Below are positions 1 to 13,678 of a DNA stretch of 64,000 nt, in pieces. The translations under genes and the position numbers were made by a program. Below the pieces are notes generated by a model. The model was not told the DNA's origin, ran no database searches, and saw nothing but the letters and a program-made list of their open reading frames with translations. Every line of letters starts with the position of its first letter. Position 1 is the first letter of the stretch. Source of the stretch: Mucinivorans hirudinis (GTDB lineage Bacteria; Bacteroidota; Bacteroidia; Bacteroidales; Rikenellaceae); the NCBI GenBank assembly GCA_000723505.1, contig HG934468.1:1644798-1708797 (forward strand), given 5' to 3'.

Positions 1-1141
1 CGCTACTCTTCTTCATCCAGTTCGCCCCTGTAATCAAATATTCTAGCCCCAAGGTGAGGTGTTTGCCGTAGTTGTAGTAAAGGCGTGGCGAAATTCTCCA
101 AAAGTTGTCCATACCCGGGTGGTTTATCACAGCCTTAGAGAGTAGCAACTCTTTGGGCGAACCCAGATTTTTCATCAACCCGCCATATAAGCCCCATTGC
201 CAGCCGCACGCCGCCACGGGACTTTCGATATCCAACTGTGCCGACACGGTGCTGAACGCCCCATATCCGTAGTCCGCCGCCTCGCGTTCAGAGTAGAGTG
301 GTGCATATCCGCCCACCATCCCCAGCGGCGTGAGGTCTTGCCCCCAAATTCCGTAGAGACGAAATGCGTAACCGCCCGTGGATGTGTAGCGCGCATACGC
401 CACCGCATTTAATGAAGTCGCCCGTTCATAGACGAAATTTTGTTCCTCATCCACCACCCGCGGGCGAATAACCTTCACCCCACCGACTGCACCCCACACA
501 AAATCGGCAGGATTCCCTCCCTGAAAACGTAGCTGTACATCCGGTATCATCGCGTTGGATTGCCCCTGCCCAAATTCTCCGCCGAACATTCCGGCAGCCG
601 CCGTGAGCCTCCCCCACTTACCTATATTATAGGTATACTGAATTTGCGGATTGCGCGCGAGTGGGTAGATGGGGTATCCGCCGCCGAAGAGAACCGTGTT
701 TGCCGCCATCACATCGGGCATTGTTAAGTGCCACGTTTGCCCCATCAGCAGCGAACTTTTCGTCCATACTATATTAATATACGCGTGGCGCAGGCGCAAC
801 ATCCCGATAAAGCTTTCGCCCGTACCCAGAAAATCGGTCTCAATAAAGCCCTTCGCCGTCCCACCGAGTAGGTTTGTTGCCTCTATTGTGTAGTTGAACC
901 GGGTCGTTGCCGCGCTTATTCGGAGCTGAGGGCGGGCGTTTATGTCCTCGCCTTTGCTGTTAATGGAGGGTGCTGAGGGGAATAAATAGAGAATTCCGCC
1001 CCTCGATTCGATACTTTTGTAAGTATCCGAGAAAATATTTAGGTCTATTCTGCCACCAAACCGGTGGCTGATTCGTGTCTCTTGTGCTGCAATTTTGGCA
1101 GATACCAAGAGCAGAATGATAAGTGTGAGAAGTTTTTTCAT
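1..1141 (-). CDS. DcaP-like trimeric outer-membrane porin, 3' end cut by window edge
   Basis: The reading frame opens at an ATG at 1141 and stays open to the window edge, giving 380 codons with no stop. Residues 1-20 are a classical signal peptide (MKKLLTLIILLLVSAKIAAQ). The mature part is rich in alternating aromatic and glycine residues, as in an outer-membrane beta-barrel. Around residues 95-140 it carries an ETDF segment, then RLRHAY and a GQTWHLT segment, which I recall from the DcaP-like porin family of Bacteroidota and Proteobacteria. The family takes up small anionic solutes in the cases I know, but the substrate here is unknown. The gene is divergent from the rrn operon; about 115 bp separate its start from the first rrn promoter box. 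A generic outer-membrane beta-barrel of another family is the main alternative. The C-terminal barrel end lies outside the window. Confidence 0.6.
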   Translation of the reverse strand, partial: MKKLLTLIILLLVSAKIAAQETRISHRFGGRIDLNIFSDTYKSIESRGGILYLFPSAPSINSKGEDINARPQLRISAATTRFNYTIEATNLLGGTAKGFIETDFLGTGESFIGMLRLRHAYINIVWTKSSLLMGQTWHLTMPDVMAANTVLFGGGYPIYPLARNPQIQYTYNIGKWGRLTAAAGMFGGEFGQGQSNAMIPDVQLRFQGGNPADFVWGAVGGVKVIRPRVVDEEQNFVYERATSLNAVAYARYTSTGGYAFRLYGIWGQDLTPLGMVGGYAPLYSEREAADYGYGAFSTVSAQLDIESPVAACGWQWGLYGGLMKNLGSPKELLLSKAVINHPGMDNFWRISPRLYYNYGKHLTLGLEYLITGANWMKKSS

Positions 1142-1255
1142 GATGAATACAAAGGTAAAATAATTATTGGAGAGAAAAAAATAAATTTTCGAGCCCTGAT
1201 TTTCAACACTATATGCGACAGAGTAAAAATAAAGCGAAATAAAACGTAAAATAAT

Positions 1256-1286
1256 TTTGGAAGTAAAGAAAAGTTATTTACCTTTG
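1256..1286 (+). promoter_or_regulatory. rrn promoter P1 (Bacteroidota sigma-ABfr type)
   Basis: A TTTG box at 1256-1259 is followed after 19 nt by TACCTTTG at 1279-1286. This fits the Bacteroidota consensus TTTG-N19/21-TAnnTTTG exactly. It lies about 380 bp upstream of 16S. Confidence 0.75.
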
Positions 1287-1326
1287 CAACCGCAAAAGAG
1301 AAAAACGCCATTTGCCTTACCGACCT

Positions 1327-1346
1327 AAAAGACTTACGAGTCTTTT
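1327..1346 (+). other. Hairpin with TACG loop between the two rrn promoters
   Basis: AAAAGACT at 1327-1334 pairs perfectly with AGTCTTTT at 1339-1346 across a TACG tetraloop. The 3' arm ends in four T. It sits between P1 and P2, so it could pause or attenuate P1 transcripts, or be a processing site. Its function is not shown by the sequence. Confidence 0.4.
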
Positions 1347-1382
1347 AAGTCCAAAAGTAGAGAAAATTTTTTTGAAAAAAAA

Positions 1383-1414
1383 TTTGGCGGATTAAAAAAT
1401 TTGATTTACCTTTG
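1383..1414 (+). promoter_or_regulatory. rrn promoter P2 (Bacteroidota sigma-ABfr type)
   Basis: A TTTG box at 1383-1386 is followed after 20 nt by TACCTTTG at 1407-1414, an exact match to the Bacteroidota consensus. With P1 it forms a tandem promoter pair, as is common for rRNA operons. The 250 nt between here and 16S form the transcribed leader and hold a perfect 14-bp palindrome, GGACTTATAAGTCC, at 1617-1630. Confidence 0.75.
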
Positions 1415-1664
1415 CAATCCCTTTCCGCCTCGAAATTTTGAGTGCTGCGAATAGGGCAAAGATATAAAGTTCTTTGAATTACTGATAAAGAAAAGTAATG
1501 ATAATTGTACAAGTACATTTGTCAATTCCAGAATAACTTTGTGAAAAGTTATTCAAGCAAATAATCGAGTCAAGACAAACAACATTAGTATTAACTACTT
1601 TTAGAGCTGACCTACCGGACTTATAAGTCCCAACAGCAGCACTAATGAGTTAGACGATATTTTT

Positions 1665-3184
<1,520 letters not shown>

Positions 3185-3201
3185 CTGGAGACTTTTTCGA
3201 C

Positions 3202-3238
3202 CTATATGACCTAAAAGTTCTATATGTCCTAAAAAGTT
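3202..3238 (+). repeat. Imperfect 18-19 bp tandem repeat just after 16S
   Basis: CTATATGACCTAAAAGTT (3202-3219) is followed directly by CTATATGTCCTAAAAAGTT (3220-3238). One substitution and one inserted A separate the two units. It lies in the 16S-tRNA-Ile spacer. A related CCTAAAAG string occurs in the leader near 1324, so a role in rRNA processing is possible but unproven. Confidence 0.5.
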
Positions 3239-3308
3239 CCAACAAAAAGATTCGATTATGACAAATTATTTGTCGATTATCTTACTTTTCTCAGTAATTT
3301 ATTTTCAC

Positions 3309-3385
3309 AGTCTTGTAGCTCAGTTGGTTAGAGCACCACACTGATAATGTGGGGGTCCGCGGTTCAAATCCGCGCAAGACTACCA
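3309..3385 (+). tRNA. tRNA-Ile (GAT)
   Basis: The acceptor arms AGTCTTG (3309-3315) and CAAGACT (3375-3381) pair perfectly. The anticodon stem CCACA/TGTGG encloses the loop CTGATAA with anticodon GAT at 3343-3345. The T arm is CGCGG-TTCAAAT-CCGCG. CCA is encoded at 3383-3385. It is the usual first tRNA of a 16S-23S spacer. Confidence 0.96.
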
Positions 3386-3413
3386 CATTTTTGAAACTAT
3401 GACTAAAAAAATC

Positions 3414-3487
3414 GGGGGATTAGCTCAGTTGGCTAGAGCGCTTGATTTGCATTCAAGAGGTCAAGGGTTCGACTCCCTTATTCTCCA
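3414..3487 (+). tRNA. tRNA-Ala (TGC)
   Basis: The acceptor arms GGGGGAT (3414-3420) and ATTCTCC (3480-3486) pair with two G-T wobbles. The anticodon stem CTTGA/TCAAG encloses TTTGCAT with anticodon TGC at 3448-3450. The T arm is AAGGG-TTCGACT-CCCTT. CCA is not encoded (the next bases are CTC), unlike the adjacent tRNA-Ile. Confidence 0.95.
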
Positions 3488-3679
3488 CTCGATTCGGTAG
3501 TGATACCGACAAGTTCATTGACATAATTTAAGAAGAGTAACGAGGTGTAATAGATGATATGAACTATTACATATAGACAAAATTAAGTATTGTGATTTTG
3601 GTGTTGGGTTATGTGATAAATTTGCGTAAGCGGAGAGGTCACATACTACAGCATAGAAGTTACAAACTAGATAATCTAC

Positions 3680-6550
<2,871 letters not shown>

Positions 6551-6647
6551 TCGTAAGTGTATCTTGCTTCGGCGGGATAACACCATAGACAAAGTCGTTA
6601 CTCTTTCTTAAATTATGTCACAATATAATAACTGTAAAAGTTAGACA

Positions 6648-6763
<116 letters not shown>

Positions 6764-6766
6764 TAG

Positions 6767-6802
6767 GGGAGAATCTTTCGTAAGAGAGATTCTCCCTTTT
6801 TT
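6767..6802 (+). terminator. rrn operon intrinsic terminator
   Basis: GGGAGAATCT (6767-6776) pairs perfectly with AGATTCTCCC (6787-6796) and is followed by six T (6797-6802). It sits 4 nt after 5S. Confidence 0.92.
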
Positions 6803-6897
6803 GTTGCGAGGTTTTGTGTGGGTGGCACTTTGATTGGCTTTCTGCGTGGGCGCTACAGAGTTCAGATTACAGTCTCCTCGGCTTTGAAGTTGGGTTA

Positions 6898-6943
6898 AGT
6901 TGGGGGTTGAAGAATTATTGTAATAATTCTTCAACCCCCAACT
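6898..6943. repeat. Perfect 22-bp inverted repeat with 2-nt loop
   Basis: The arm at 6898-6919 begins AGTTGGGGGTTGAAG. It is the exact reverse complement of 6922-6943, separated only by GT. It lies between the convergent rrn operon and fimbrial operon. There is no T tract on either side, so a simple intrinsic terminator is not obvious. It could still stop transcription from both sides, or be a relic of a miniature inverted-repeat element. The left flank also contains a shortened direct echo, GAAGTTGGGTT, at 6886-6896. Confidence 0.7.
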
Positions 6944-6955
6944 CTTAAAATAAAA

Positions 6956-6984
6956 TATCCAAATTGTTTAACTCCGAGTTAATA
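6956..6984 (+). repeat. 29-bp dispersed element, copy 1
   Basis: This sequence starts TATCCAAATTGTTTAA and ends GAGTTAATA. It matches two other intergenic places (24266-24294 and 48697-48725) with two or four differences. In this copy TTAACTC-C-GAGTTAA forms a palindrome. It lies 20 bp past the stop of the last fimbrial gene. Confidence 0.6.
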
Positions 6985-7004
6985 CCCCCCAACGTTACTA
7001 ATGA

Positions 7005-8579
7005 TTACCGGAGCTCAAAGTGAGCTTTTACACGCCCCCGCCCATCATTTCGTGCAAAGTATATATCGACACTCGGCTCACGCGTGTCTATATTGACGTT
7101 GTGGCAGATGTAAAATCCGCCCTCACTTACCCCCTCGCTGAATCCTGTTGTCAAATTAACACCACTCGTAGTGCCCAATTTTATCCAACCGAGCTCTTGT
7201 TGCTCTATCAAAGCTGCCTTATACTCACTGCCCGAAAAGTCGGAAATGCGTTGGAGCGTCCCAGTGCGAGTCAAGTGGTCACCTGCGCGTCTGACAGTCA
7301 CATTCTTGGAGAGATTACCAACCGTTACTCGCAGCTCCACCCTCTCATTGACTGCCATTTCGTTTTTCACCTTGATACGGACTTCGCCCAGCACCACCGG
7401 TGTCAATATCTCCACCTTTGAGGGCGACAATGAAACAATGCCGCACTCCTCTGCCGAGGATGTGTTTAGCGTGAAGGCGTGGAGGTCGTCTACCTCGCCT
7501 TGGGCATAGAGCACATATTCGGAGTTTGAGAGGCTCAGAAAATATTCGCCGTTATCTGTAATATCGTGTGATGTTAGGTCGGTAACATCAACTCTCGCAA
7601 TTATATTGTTGCTCACATCACGACTCTTAGCCTCCTCGAAGGTCGAATATCCGATACCCTCTACGGCTGATACGATGAACTTATAGTGATAATTGCGATA
7701 GTAGAAATTCCTGCTTCCCGCCTTATTATCGTAATCGGTAGTCATTGCCAGCTTATAGAAATATTCTACTCCCCGATACTTTGCTTTGATGACGAGGGCA
7801 GTTCCTTGGTCTGCTCGAGACTCATATATATAGATTGGGTTGGATGCCGTTGTCTGTCCGCTCGCCGTGCACACAATATCGTCATAGCTGTAATAGGTGA
7901 GATTTCCGCTGTTATCCTTATATTCGGAGGGCGGCATCAGCGAGCCGCCACGCGGAGCATTGCTGACGCTTGCGCCCAGAAGCTCGAAATCGGACGGAGC
8001 AAGCAGACTCTCCACCGTAATCTTTGCCACGATACGTTTTAGACGCAGGCTCTTCTCGTTGAACGAATCTGCGGCGATGCCATCCGCAAAGTATAGCTCC
8101 CCACTCATTGGTATGCGTTGTGATGTATATGGCACTGCCGTTACGGGGGCATCGAGTGAGAGGGTGTTTACCTGAGATTTAAACTCTTGGTAGGTGGGAT
8201 AGAGTTCGAGGTTCTCTTTGATGAAGGCTTTCACTCCACCATCCGCGTCCAGAAAATAGTCGGGGGCATTAGCCAACAAAATAATCTTTACCGGATTATT
8301 GGTCGGTTCCACAACAATATCCACCTGTGCCGTTGCAGCGGGTGCGATAGTTACCTCTTCGATAAGTGACATTATATCGTTTTCAAAGATAAATGCCCAT
8401 ATTTTATCTCCCGTATTATTTTCGTCTGCCACCCCGCTGAGGGTGGTGGGTTTGATAAAGCTGCCAATATCGGTTTTGATTCTCACCACAGCCTTTCCCT
8501 CCTCTGCTACGGGGTTAGTCGCCGAGCAGGAGGTGAGTAGTAGGGCGAGGAGTGATATAGTTTTTATGGTGTTTTTCAT
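7005..8579 (-). CDS. FimA/Mfa-type fimbrial subunit lipoprotein
   Basis: This 524-residue protein starts with a lipoprotein signal peptide and lipobox LLLTSC (Cys about 18), so it is probably exported and lipidated. The N-terminal half (about 25-180) resembles the P. gingivalis FimA-type N-terminal domain, with IWAFIFEND and a KIILLANAP segment typical of that fold. The region at about 180-320 looks like a second beta-sandwich. In this family the precursor is exported as a lipoprotein, cleaved at the outer surface by an Arg-specific protease, and polymerised by strand exchange. The last gene of a four- to five-gene minus-strand set, it starts 12 bp after the preceding stop. The final 140 residues look like an added beta domain, so it could be a tip or accessory subunit rather than the shaft. 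Its exact role in the fibre is inferred. Confidence 0.7.
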   Translation of the reverse strand: MKNTIKTISLLALLLTSCSATNPVAEEGKAVVRIKTDIGSFIKPTTLSGVADENNTGDKIWAFIFENDIMSLIEEVTIAPAATAQVDIVVEPTNNPVKIILLANAPDYFLDADGGVKAFIKENLELYPTYQEFKSQVNTLSLDAPVTAVPYTSQRIPMSGELYFADGIAADSFNEKSLRLKRIVAKITVESLLAPSDFELLGASVSNAPRGGSLMPPSEYKDNSGNLTYYSYDDIVCTASGQTTASNPIYIYESRADQGTALVIKAKYRGVEYFYKLAMTTDYDNKAGSRNFYYRNYHYKFIVSAVEGIGYSTFEEAKSRDVSNNIIARVDVTDLTSHDITDNGEYFLSLSNSEYVLYAQGEVDDLHAFTLNTSSAEECGIVSLSPSKVEILTPVVLGEVRIKVKNEMAVNERVELRVTVGNLSKNVTVRRAGDHLTRTGTLQRISDFSGSEYKAALIEQQELGWIKLGTTSGVNLTTGFSEGVSEGGFYICHNVNIDTREPSVDIYFARNDGRGRVKAHFELR

Positions 8580-8591
8580 CGGTTTTTCTTA

Positions 8592-11456
8592 TTAAATATC
8601 CTCAACCACACACCTGACAGCGTGTGCTCGCCCCTTGTATCCTTGGTAGGTTATGGCAAAGCGTGGCGAGTAGTTGCTTTCATAGAAGTCGAGCCCCCAA
8701 GCATAGCTGTAATTGTCGCGGTTCTGCGAGCTTGACCAATACATACCCGACTGTCCGGGCCACTCCAAGCGCCCATTGTCGGCGAATCTGTCGCCGGCGT
8801 GGGGTAGAAAGAGTGAAGAGAGTGTGCGCGGGTTGTAGTATAGCGAGCCGAAGTATGCCACATCGCCCCCCTCGCCCACCGCAGTTTCGCTATTATTGAC
8901 ACCCTTGATGGGGCGACGGTCGAAAAATCCGTCTGCATACCATCCTTGACTGGAGTTATATCGTCCGCTGTTATCTAAAATCCCTTCGCCATTGGAGAGC
9001 TTGTTTGCTGCCGGCTGTATGAAGAGGCTTTGGGCAAATTCCGATAAGGAGTAGTCGAACAGGGTTTTACTCTCGGCATAGTGCTCTCGGGGGCGGCGAT
9101 AGCCCGCGGGTGCGGTTTCGTCGCGGGCTGCATCCCACGGGTTGTTGACATTGTAGTGGGTAACTCCCGAAATTGTCCCGCCACCCACACCCGGATTAGC
9201 CGGATTGAAGGCTCGTAGCATATCATTAAAACGGAACAGATATCCCGCCTGTGAGGGGAAGTCGGTAAAGACCGCCCCGCGCACGCCAATTTCATTGTGC
9301 TCGCTCAGAGAGCCACCACCCTTGCCCTTGGAGGGGTCGGAGAGGTTGTAGGGCGAGAATCTGCGCGCATAGGGTCTTTGGCTAACCGCGGGAGTTTTAC
9401 CTGAGTAGGAGTAGCTTTTGGTTGAATTATTGTAACTCCAATAAAACTCCAAATTGTCGGGTATGTAGGTATCCCCATCGGGGTTCATCAGATAGTCGTC
9501 CAGTTCGCCCTGCCTCAAGTAGAGGGTATGCAATATTTGTCCGTCGGGAGAATTTACACCCTTGCGAATGGTTATGACGGCATATCGGTTGCGATAGTTA
9601 TCGCCCGAGGGTATGTCGGCAGCTCCGACAGGCTTTTTGTAGGGTGCACCCGGGGCATAGGAATCCCAACCCACTCGAAGGTATAGCTCATTTGCACCGC
9701 TCACCCACCGCCTTCCGTCGGCACTTACGCCTCCGCCTGCGACATCCCGCCAGGGCGAGACCCTGTAATCTTCGGCATCTCCCGGATTGTCGGTGTATAG
9801 TATTCCTGCTTCGTAGGCGGGGCTTGTGAATCTGTCCATCAACACGTGTTTATAGTCGTCGTAAAGTCCCCCTGCCGACTTTTGCGTCTCGATGACCGCT
9901 GTCCAATTTGTTGTTCCACGCCAAGTAATTATACGCTCCCCGACCTGATTTCCGCGATGAAAAACGCCCACATAGTTTGTCGAGATGTTGTCTTGCGAAA
10001 TATGTGGCAGAATGTTTCTGAGCTTCACCGAGCGGCGCAGAGGAGTCCCTGAGTAGTCTGTGTCGGCACATAGATATAGGTGATAATCACCCTGTACGTT
10101 CGCTCCATTCTCAACATCGAAATATCCTGCCCATCCGCCCGAAGCATCGCGTGGCACGGAGGTGTCGTAGTGGATATTACTAGCACCTCCCCCGGCAAGA
10201 GCTAGGTAAAGGTTATCGACTATAAATTCCGAACCTGCGGGATAACCTCCCACATCGGAATTACCCTTAGGGTCAATCCACACCTTGGGTTGATTGCTCC
10301 AAAAGTGGATTCGCGTTAGGGCTGAGCCATTGACCTTTGCCGAAATTCGGGTCAGTTCCAATCGGCGGTTGAGAATGGAGACATCCGGATTTATCTCGTC
10401 CCAATCCACAACCTCGGCTTTGAGTGTGGAGTTGGTGGTCGTGTGGTCGGATAGGTCTATGTTGATGGTGTAGATTATTGCATCGCCCTGTTTCCAATTC
10501 ACACCCGAGTGCTGGAGGTCGAATTCGATGGGGTCTACAAATATCGCCTCACTCGAGCCGGTGGTCGAGTGAGAGTCCGTGGTCAGATAGAGCCTTAGTT
10601 TGGCAAACTTTCCCCCTTTGGATTCGTCGATATTCTGAGGAATCATCATCAGGAAACCGTCGTCGGTGTTGAGTGGTTGAGTCTGGGTGTGGTCGAGCTC
10701 AATATTTTTGAGTCCGCCCCCATCGCCGTCCGGCTCTTTTTCGATGGATAGTACAAAGGGGTTGGCAGAGCTCTTTACCCCCGACAGCTCGTACCACCCC
10801 TGTGGTGAGCTTGCGTCCAGCGTGTGTCGTGCCGATGAGTAGACACCCTCCAACTCTATCTTGACAACTTTCACAACATCAATACTCTCAATATCCGAAG
10901 TCGGGTGCGAGATTTTGGCTTTGAATCCTATCCTAGTCAGTGCGTGCTGCATAGAGATGACTACGGCACTCGTTGTCTTTGTTCGGTCTTTTTCTGCTTT
11001 TGCAAGAAGCAAATCCACCTGTTCACTCTGTTTCTGCCTCACCGTAAATGAGATTGTAGGCTCTCCCTTTGCCGGAACGCTCACTGCACCACCCACGGCA
11101 TTGTAGGGGGCATATGCAAAGAAGGTTGTGTATCCCGATGCCCAGTACTGGGGGTCTTGGTAAATCCACGGCTCACTCACACTCTGGCGACTTATCTCTA
11201 CATTATGCATAAAATTAACAGAATGGATAGCGGGGTCGTAATTCTGCTGCCCCGTTGCCGAGGCAAATATTCCCATACTATTTATTACATTTCCACCTTT
11301 TGAGTCGGGGGTGTAGGTTTGCGCCTTTGTATCGTAAGTTACTGTTCTAAATGTAATTTTTTCGGAGAGTTGAGTAGACTCAACCTCTGATTTTGTGCAA
11401 CCGTTCAATATAGGAAGGGCTGCGAGGCAAAAAAAAATTCTTTTAACACTTAACAT
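8592..11456 (-). CDS. Large fimbrillin-family lipoprotein with C-terminal FISUMP-like domain
   Basis: This 954-residue protein has a signal peptide ending in the lipobox ILNGC (Cys about 20). Residues about 30-370 match the Mfa-like fimbrillin pattern, including TFFAYAPYNAVGG, ISFTVRQKQSEQVDLLLA and a MQHALTRIGFKAKI segment. The middle (about 370-700) is beta-rich and Gly/Tyr-rich. The last 200 residues look like a Fibrobacter-major-paralogous (FISUMP) type domain. They contain YWSSSQNRDNYSYAWGLDF followed by a terminal RAHAVRCV. That arrangement is known from large minor fimbrial subunits thought to sit at fibre tips. The neighbours are another fimbrillin upstream (gap 88 bp) and a FimA-type subunit downstream (gap 12 bp). 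It is most likely a tip adhesin or surface-display subunit; the ligand is unknown. Confidence 0.68.
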   Translation of the reverse strand: MLSVKRIFFCLAALPILNGCTKSEVESTQLSEKITFRTVTYDTKAQTYTPDSKGGNVINSMGIFASATGQQNYDPAIHSVNFMHNVEISRQSVSEPWIYQDPQYWASGYTTFFAYAPYNAVGGAVSVPAKGEPTISFTVRQKQSEQVDLLLAKAEKDRTKTTSAVVISMQHALTRIGFKAKISHPTSDIESIDVVKVVKIELEGVYSSARHTLDASSPQGWYELSGVKSSANPFVLSIEKEPDGDGGGLKNIELDHTQTQPLNTDDGFLMMIPQNIDESKGGKFAKLRLYLTTDSHSTTGSSEAIFVDPIEFDLQHSGVNWKQGDAIIYTINIDLSDHTTTNSTLKAEVVDWDEINPDVSILNRRLELTRISAKVNGSALTRIHFWSNQPKVWIDPKGNSDVGGYPAGSEFIVDNLYLALAGGGASNIHYDTSVPRDASGGWAGYFDVENGANVQGDYHLYLCADTDYSGTPLRRSVKLRNILPHISQDNISTNYVGVFHRGNQVGERIITWRGTTNWTAVIETQKSAGGLYDDYKHVLMDRFTSPAYEAGILYTDNPGDAEDYRVSPWRDVAGGGVSADGRRWVSGANELYLRVGWDSYAPGAPYKKPVGAADIPSGDNYRNRYAVITIRKGVNSPDGQILHTLYLRQGELDDYLMNPDGDTYIPDNLEFYWSYNNSTKSYSYSGKTPAVSQRPYARRFSPYNLSDPSKGKGGGSLSEHNEIGVRGAVFTDFPSQAGYLFRFNDMLRAFNPANPGVGGGTISGVTHYNVNNPWDAARDETAPAGYRRPREHYAESKTLFDYSLSEFAQSLFIQPAANKLSNGEGILDNSGRYNSSQGWYADGFFDRRPIKGVNNSETAVGEGGDVAYFGSLYYNPRTLSSLFLPHAGDRFADNGRLEWPGQSGMYWSSSQNRDNYSYAWGLDFYESNYSPRFAITYQGYKGRAHAVRCVVEDI

Positions 11457-11544
11457 CCTAGGTAATATTTTTTATTGGTAAATTACGGGGGTATCACCCC
11501 CCGTAACCCTATTTGGGATTCTGAAAATTATTCTTCTTCCCCAT

Positions 11545-13575
11545 TTAGCTAACAATGGTTGGTTCGGCATCTCTCACAAAGATGATTATACCACCGTTTG
11601 CATTGGTAATTGAGACTGACTGACCATCTGCGGATTTGATTGCGTTGCTGCTATTGCTCTCGTCCAAGTTCCAGCCCGCAGGAATGTTCATAAGTATTTT
11701 GCCACCGCCATTAATTTTTACGGCTGAGAAGTCATAGGTTATTGAAGATTCAACTACGGCTGATGCTCTCGTTACCGGAGATGTTGCAACCTGTATGTTG
11801 TTTAGGTAGCCGGTCTCGAAATACTTAACCTCAGATATGGCAGCTGCCTTGCTCTCTACGGCATACTGAAGCTGGAGGTCAGAACTTTGAGTGAGTGCCT
11901 GTATGTTCTTCTGAATGGCAACGGTATGTTGGTCTACGTCCGAGAAGAATGACGACCAAGTCAAATTGTTTTCAGCAATTTTAACCATTGTTACAGAACC
12001 ATTTGCAGTTACCGTTCCCGGAGTTCCCGCCTTCCAGACCCATCCTTGGGGAGCTGCGGGCAGCGTGATAGAACCCCACACGGGTGCTGTGAAGCTCCAC
12101 GTGAAGGTGCTTGCGGGACGGAAATATGCGTAACTATTGGTGAATGAATTAACATCTAGGGTAAAGTTACCAAAATCCGCACTATTGGTGCTGGTAACTT
12201 TCACTGTCGCATTAAATGTCTTGGGAAACTGCGAGCCTTTAATGTCGGTCATCACGCGGTCGGTGTATCCCTGAACGAATGTTGCCGAGAGGGGTGCTGA
12301 GCTATTTCCTTCTACGGTAGCACTTAGCAGTGGAACATCCTGATTAACCCAATCCTCAACAGTGGCAGTAAAGCGAATGGGCACAAGAACCTGTTCGGGG
12401 TCTTGGTCTTTGTCGTAGTCTGTCCAACCACCACCACCCGAGCCGGAGGTTTTGTCACCAAAGGTAATCACATAGTTGATTCTGCGTCCGGGTACCCACT
12501 GTCCCAGAGGTGCATTGTTTACGTCATTGGCAACATCTCCCAAAGAAGATACCGGTATATAGATAACGGCAGGATTATAGTTAGCCGCATCTCCCTTATC
12601 ACCCGAGTCATATGTTCCGTGAAGTACCACATCTTGCTCACCTAAGCCCAGATCCTTTCTCACCCAAATCTTTGCATAAAGCTTTACGTAAGCACCATCG
12701 CTATCTGCAATTTTGGTTTTGGTATCCCAAGCACTGAAATTCTGAGGAATCATCAACAGGACATCTTTGTTGGTACCGATAAGTTGAGCATTGGCAACCG
12801 AGCCGAGAGCACCCTTGGCGGTGATGCTGTTTGTGGTCGAAGATATATATGGATACTCCGTAAGTTTAACCGTAGAAGAACCGCCGTCCTTTGTCCATAC
12901 ATTTTGCTTCATAGTCGTACCATCTCCAATGTTCCACTTATAACTTGCCTGATTCCAGATGTTTACAAGGGAAACATCCTCGACTTCTACTTGGAGCTGA
13001 TTGTCAGACCCATTTTCGTCGATAACCATAGCCTTGAAAGCAATCTGGGTGAGGGCGTGTTTGAAGGTGAGCATCGTGCGATTCTCCTTGCTTTTTTTAA
13101 TCTCTTTTGCAACCACAAAATCTATCTGAGCATTGTTTGCTCCTACCTGAAAGCTATTCAAGGTGATAGCATCTTTTGTGATAATATTATCATTATTAGC
13201 CGTTGCGCTCAGAGTCAAATCACTCTTTAGAGGTGCATAGGCAAAGAAATCGAGAGTTTGTTGGGGCCAATAAACCTCCTTGTCATACTCCCAAGTATTG
13301 CCGTTGTATGTGGGTACGGCATCCACATATTTCAACCCCTCCAATGCTGTTGAGGCAGAACCGAAACCCTGCACCACAAACGAACCGTAGTTACGCAAGT
13401 CTTGCGTGTTGTTGAAAACGTATCCGTCTGCTGCTTTTGTTGACAGACCTTGGATGGAGGAGAACTTGATTTTGCCGTCATCGGCTTTAGGAATTTCGTT
13501 CTCGTAAATTTCGTTCTTTTGACAGCTCGACAATATAATAGCCGTTGCTGTGGCGAACATCAGTGTTTTTTTCAT
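11545..13575 (-). CDS. Fimbrillin-family (Mfa-like) lipoprotein
   Basis: This 676-residue protein begins MKKTLMFATATAIILSSC, a lipoprotein signal peptide with lipobox Cys at about 18. Residues about 30-400 show the Mfa-like fimbrillin pattern: WPQQTLDFFAYAPL, then AQIDFVVAKEI and MLTFKHALTQIAFKAMV. A Gly-rich linker (SGSGGGGW, about 385) leads to a Thr/Ser-rich beta-rich C-terminal part of some 280 residues without a recognisable domain. Such proteins are exported, processed and assembled into fimbriae or displayed as surface lipoproteins. It is the third gene of the minus-strand set after DUF3575 and DUF5119, with 103 bp before it and 88 bp after. No clear promoter box was seen in the 103-bp gap. 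It is the best candidate for the main structural subunit, but this is an inference from position. Confidence 0.7.
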   Translation of the reverse strand: MKKTLMFATATAIILSSCQKNEIYENEIPKADDGKIKFSSIQGLSTKAADGYVFNNTQDLRNYGSFVVQGFGSASTALEGLKYVDAVPTYNGNTWEYDKEVYWPQQTLDFFAYAPLKSDLTLSATANNDNIITKDAITLNSFQVGANNAQIDFVVAKEIKKSKENRTMLTFKHALTQIAFKAMVIDENGSDNQLQVEVEDVSLVNIWNQASYKWNIGDGTTMKQNVWTKDGGSSTVKLTEYPYISSTTNSITAKGALGSVANAQLIGTNKDVLLMIPQNFSAWDTKTKIADSDGAYVKLYAKIWVRKDLGLGEQDVVLHGTYDSGDKGDAANYNPAVIYIPVSSLGDVANDVNNAPLGQWVPGRRINYVITFGDKTSGSGGGGWTDYDKDQDPEQVLVPIRFTATVEDWVNQDVPLLSATVEGNSSAPLSATFVQGYTDRVMTDIKGSQFPKTFNATVKVTSTNSADFGNFTLDVNSFTNSYAYFRPASTFTWSFTAPVWGSITLPAAPQGWVWKAGTPGTVTANGSVTMVKIAENNLTWSSFFSDVDQHTVAIQKNIQALTQSSDLQLQYAVESKAAAISEVKYFETGYLNNIQVATSPVTRASAVVESSITYDFSAVKINGGGKILMNIPAGWNLDESNSSNAIKSADGQSVSITNANGGIIIFVRDAEPTIVS

Positions 13576-13678
13576 TTGTTTCTAAAAATTTTGTTAATGG
13601 TTTTTTGTGTCAATTAAGATTTAATTTGTTAAAATTCAATCTGTGGGAAGTGGTGTAAAGCAATTATTACAGGTCCCC

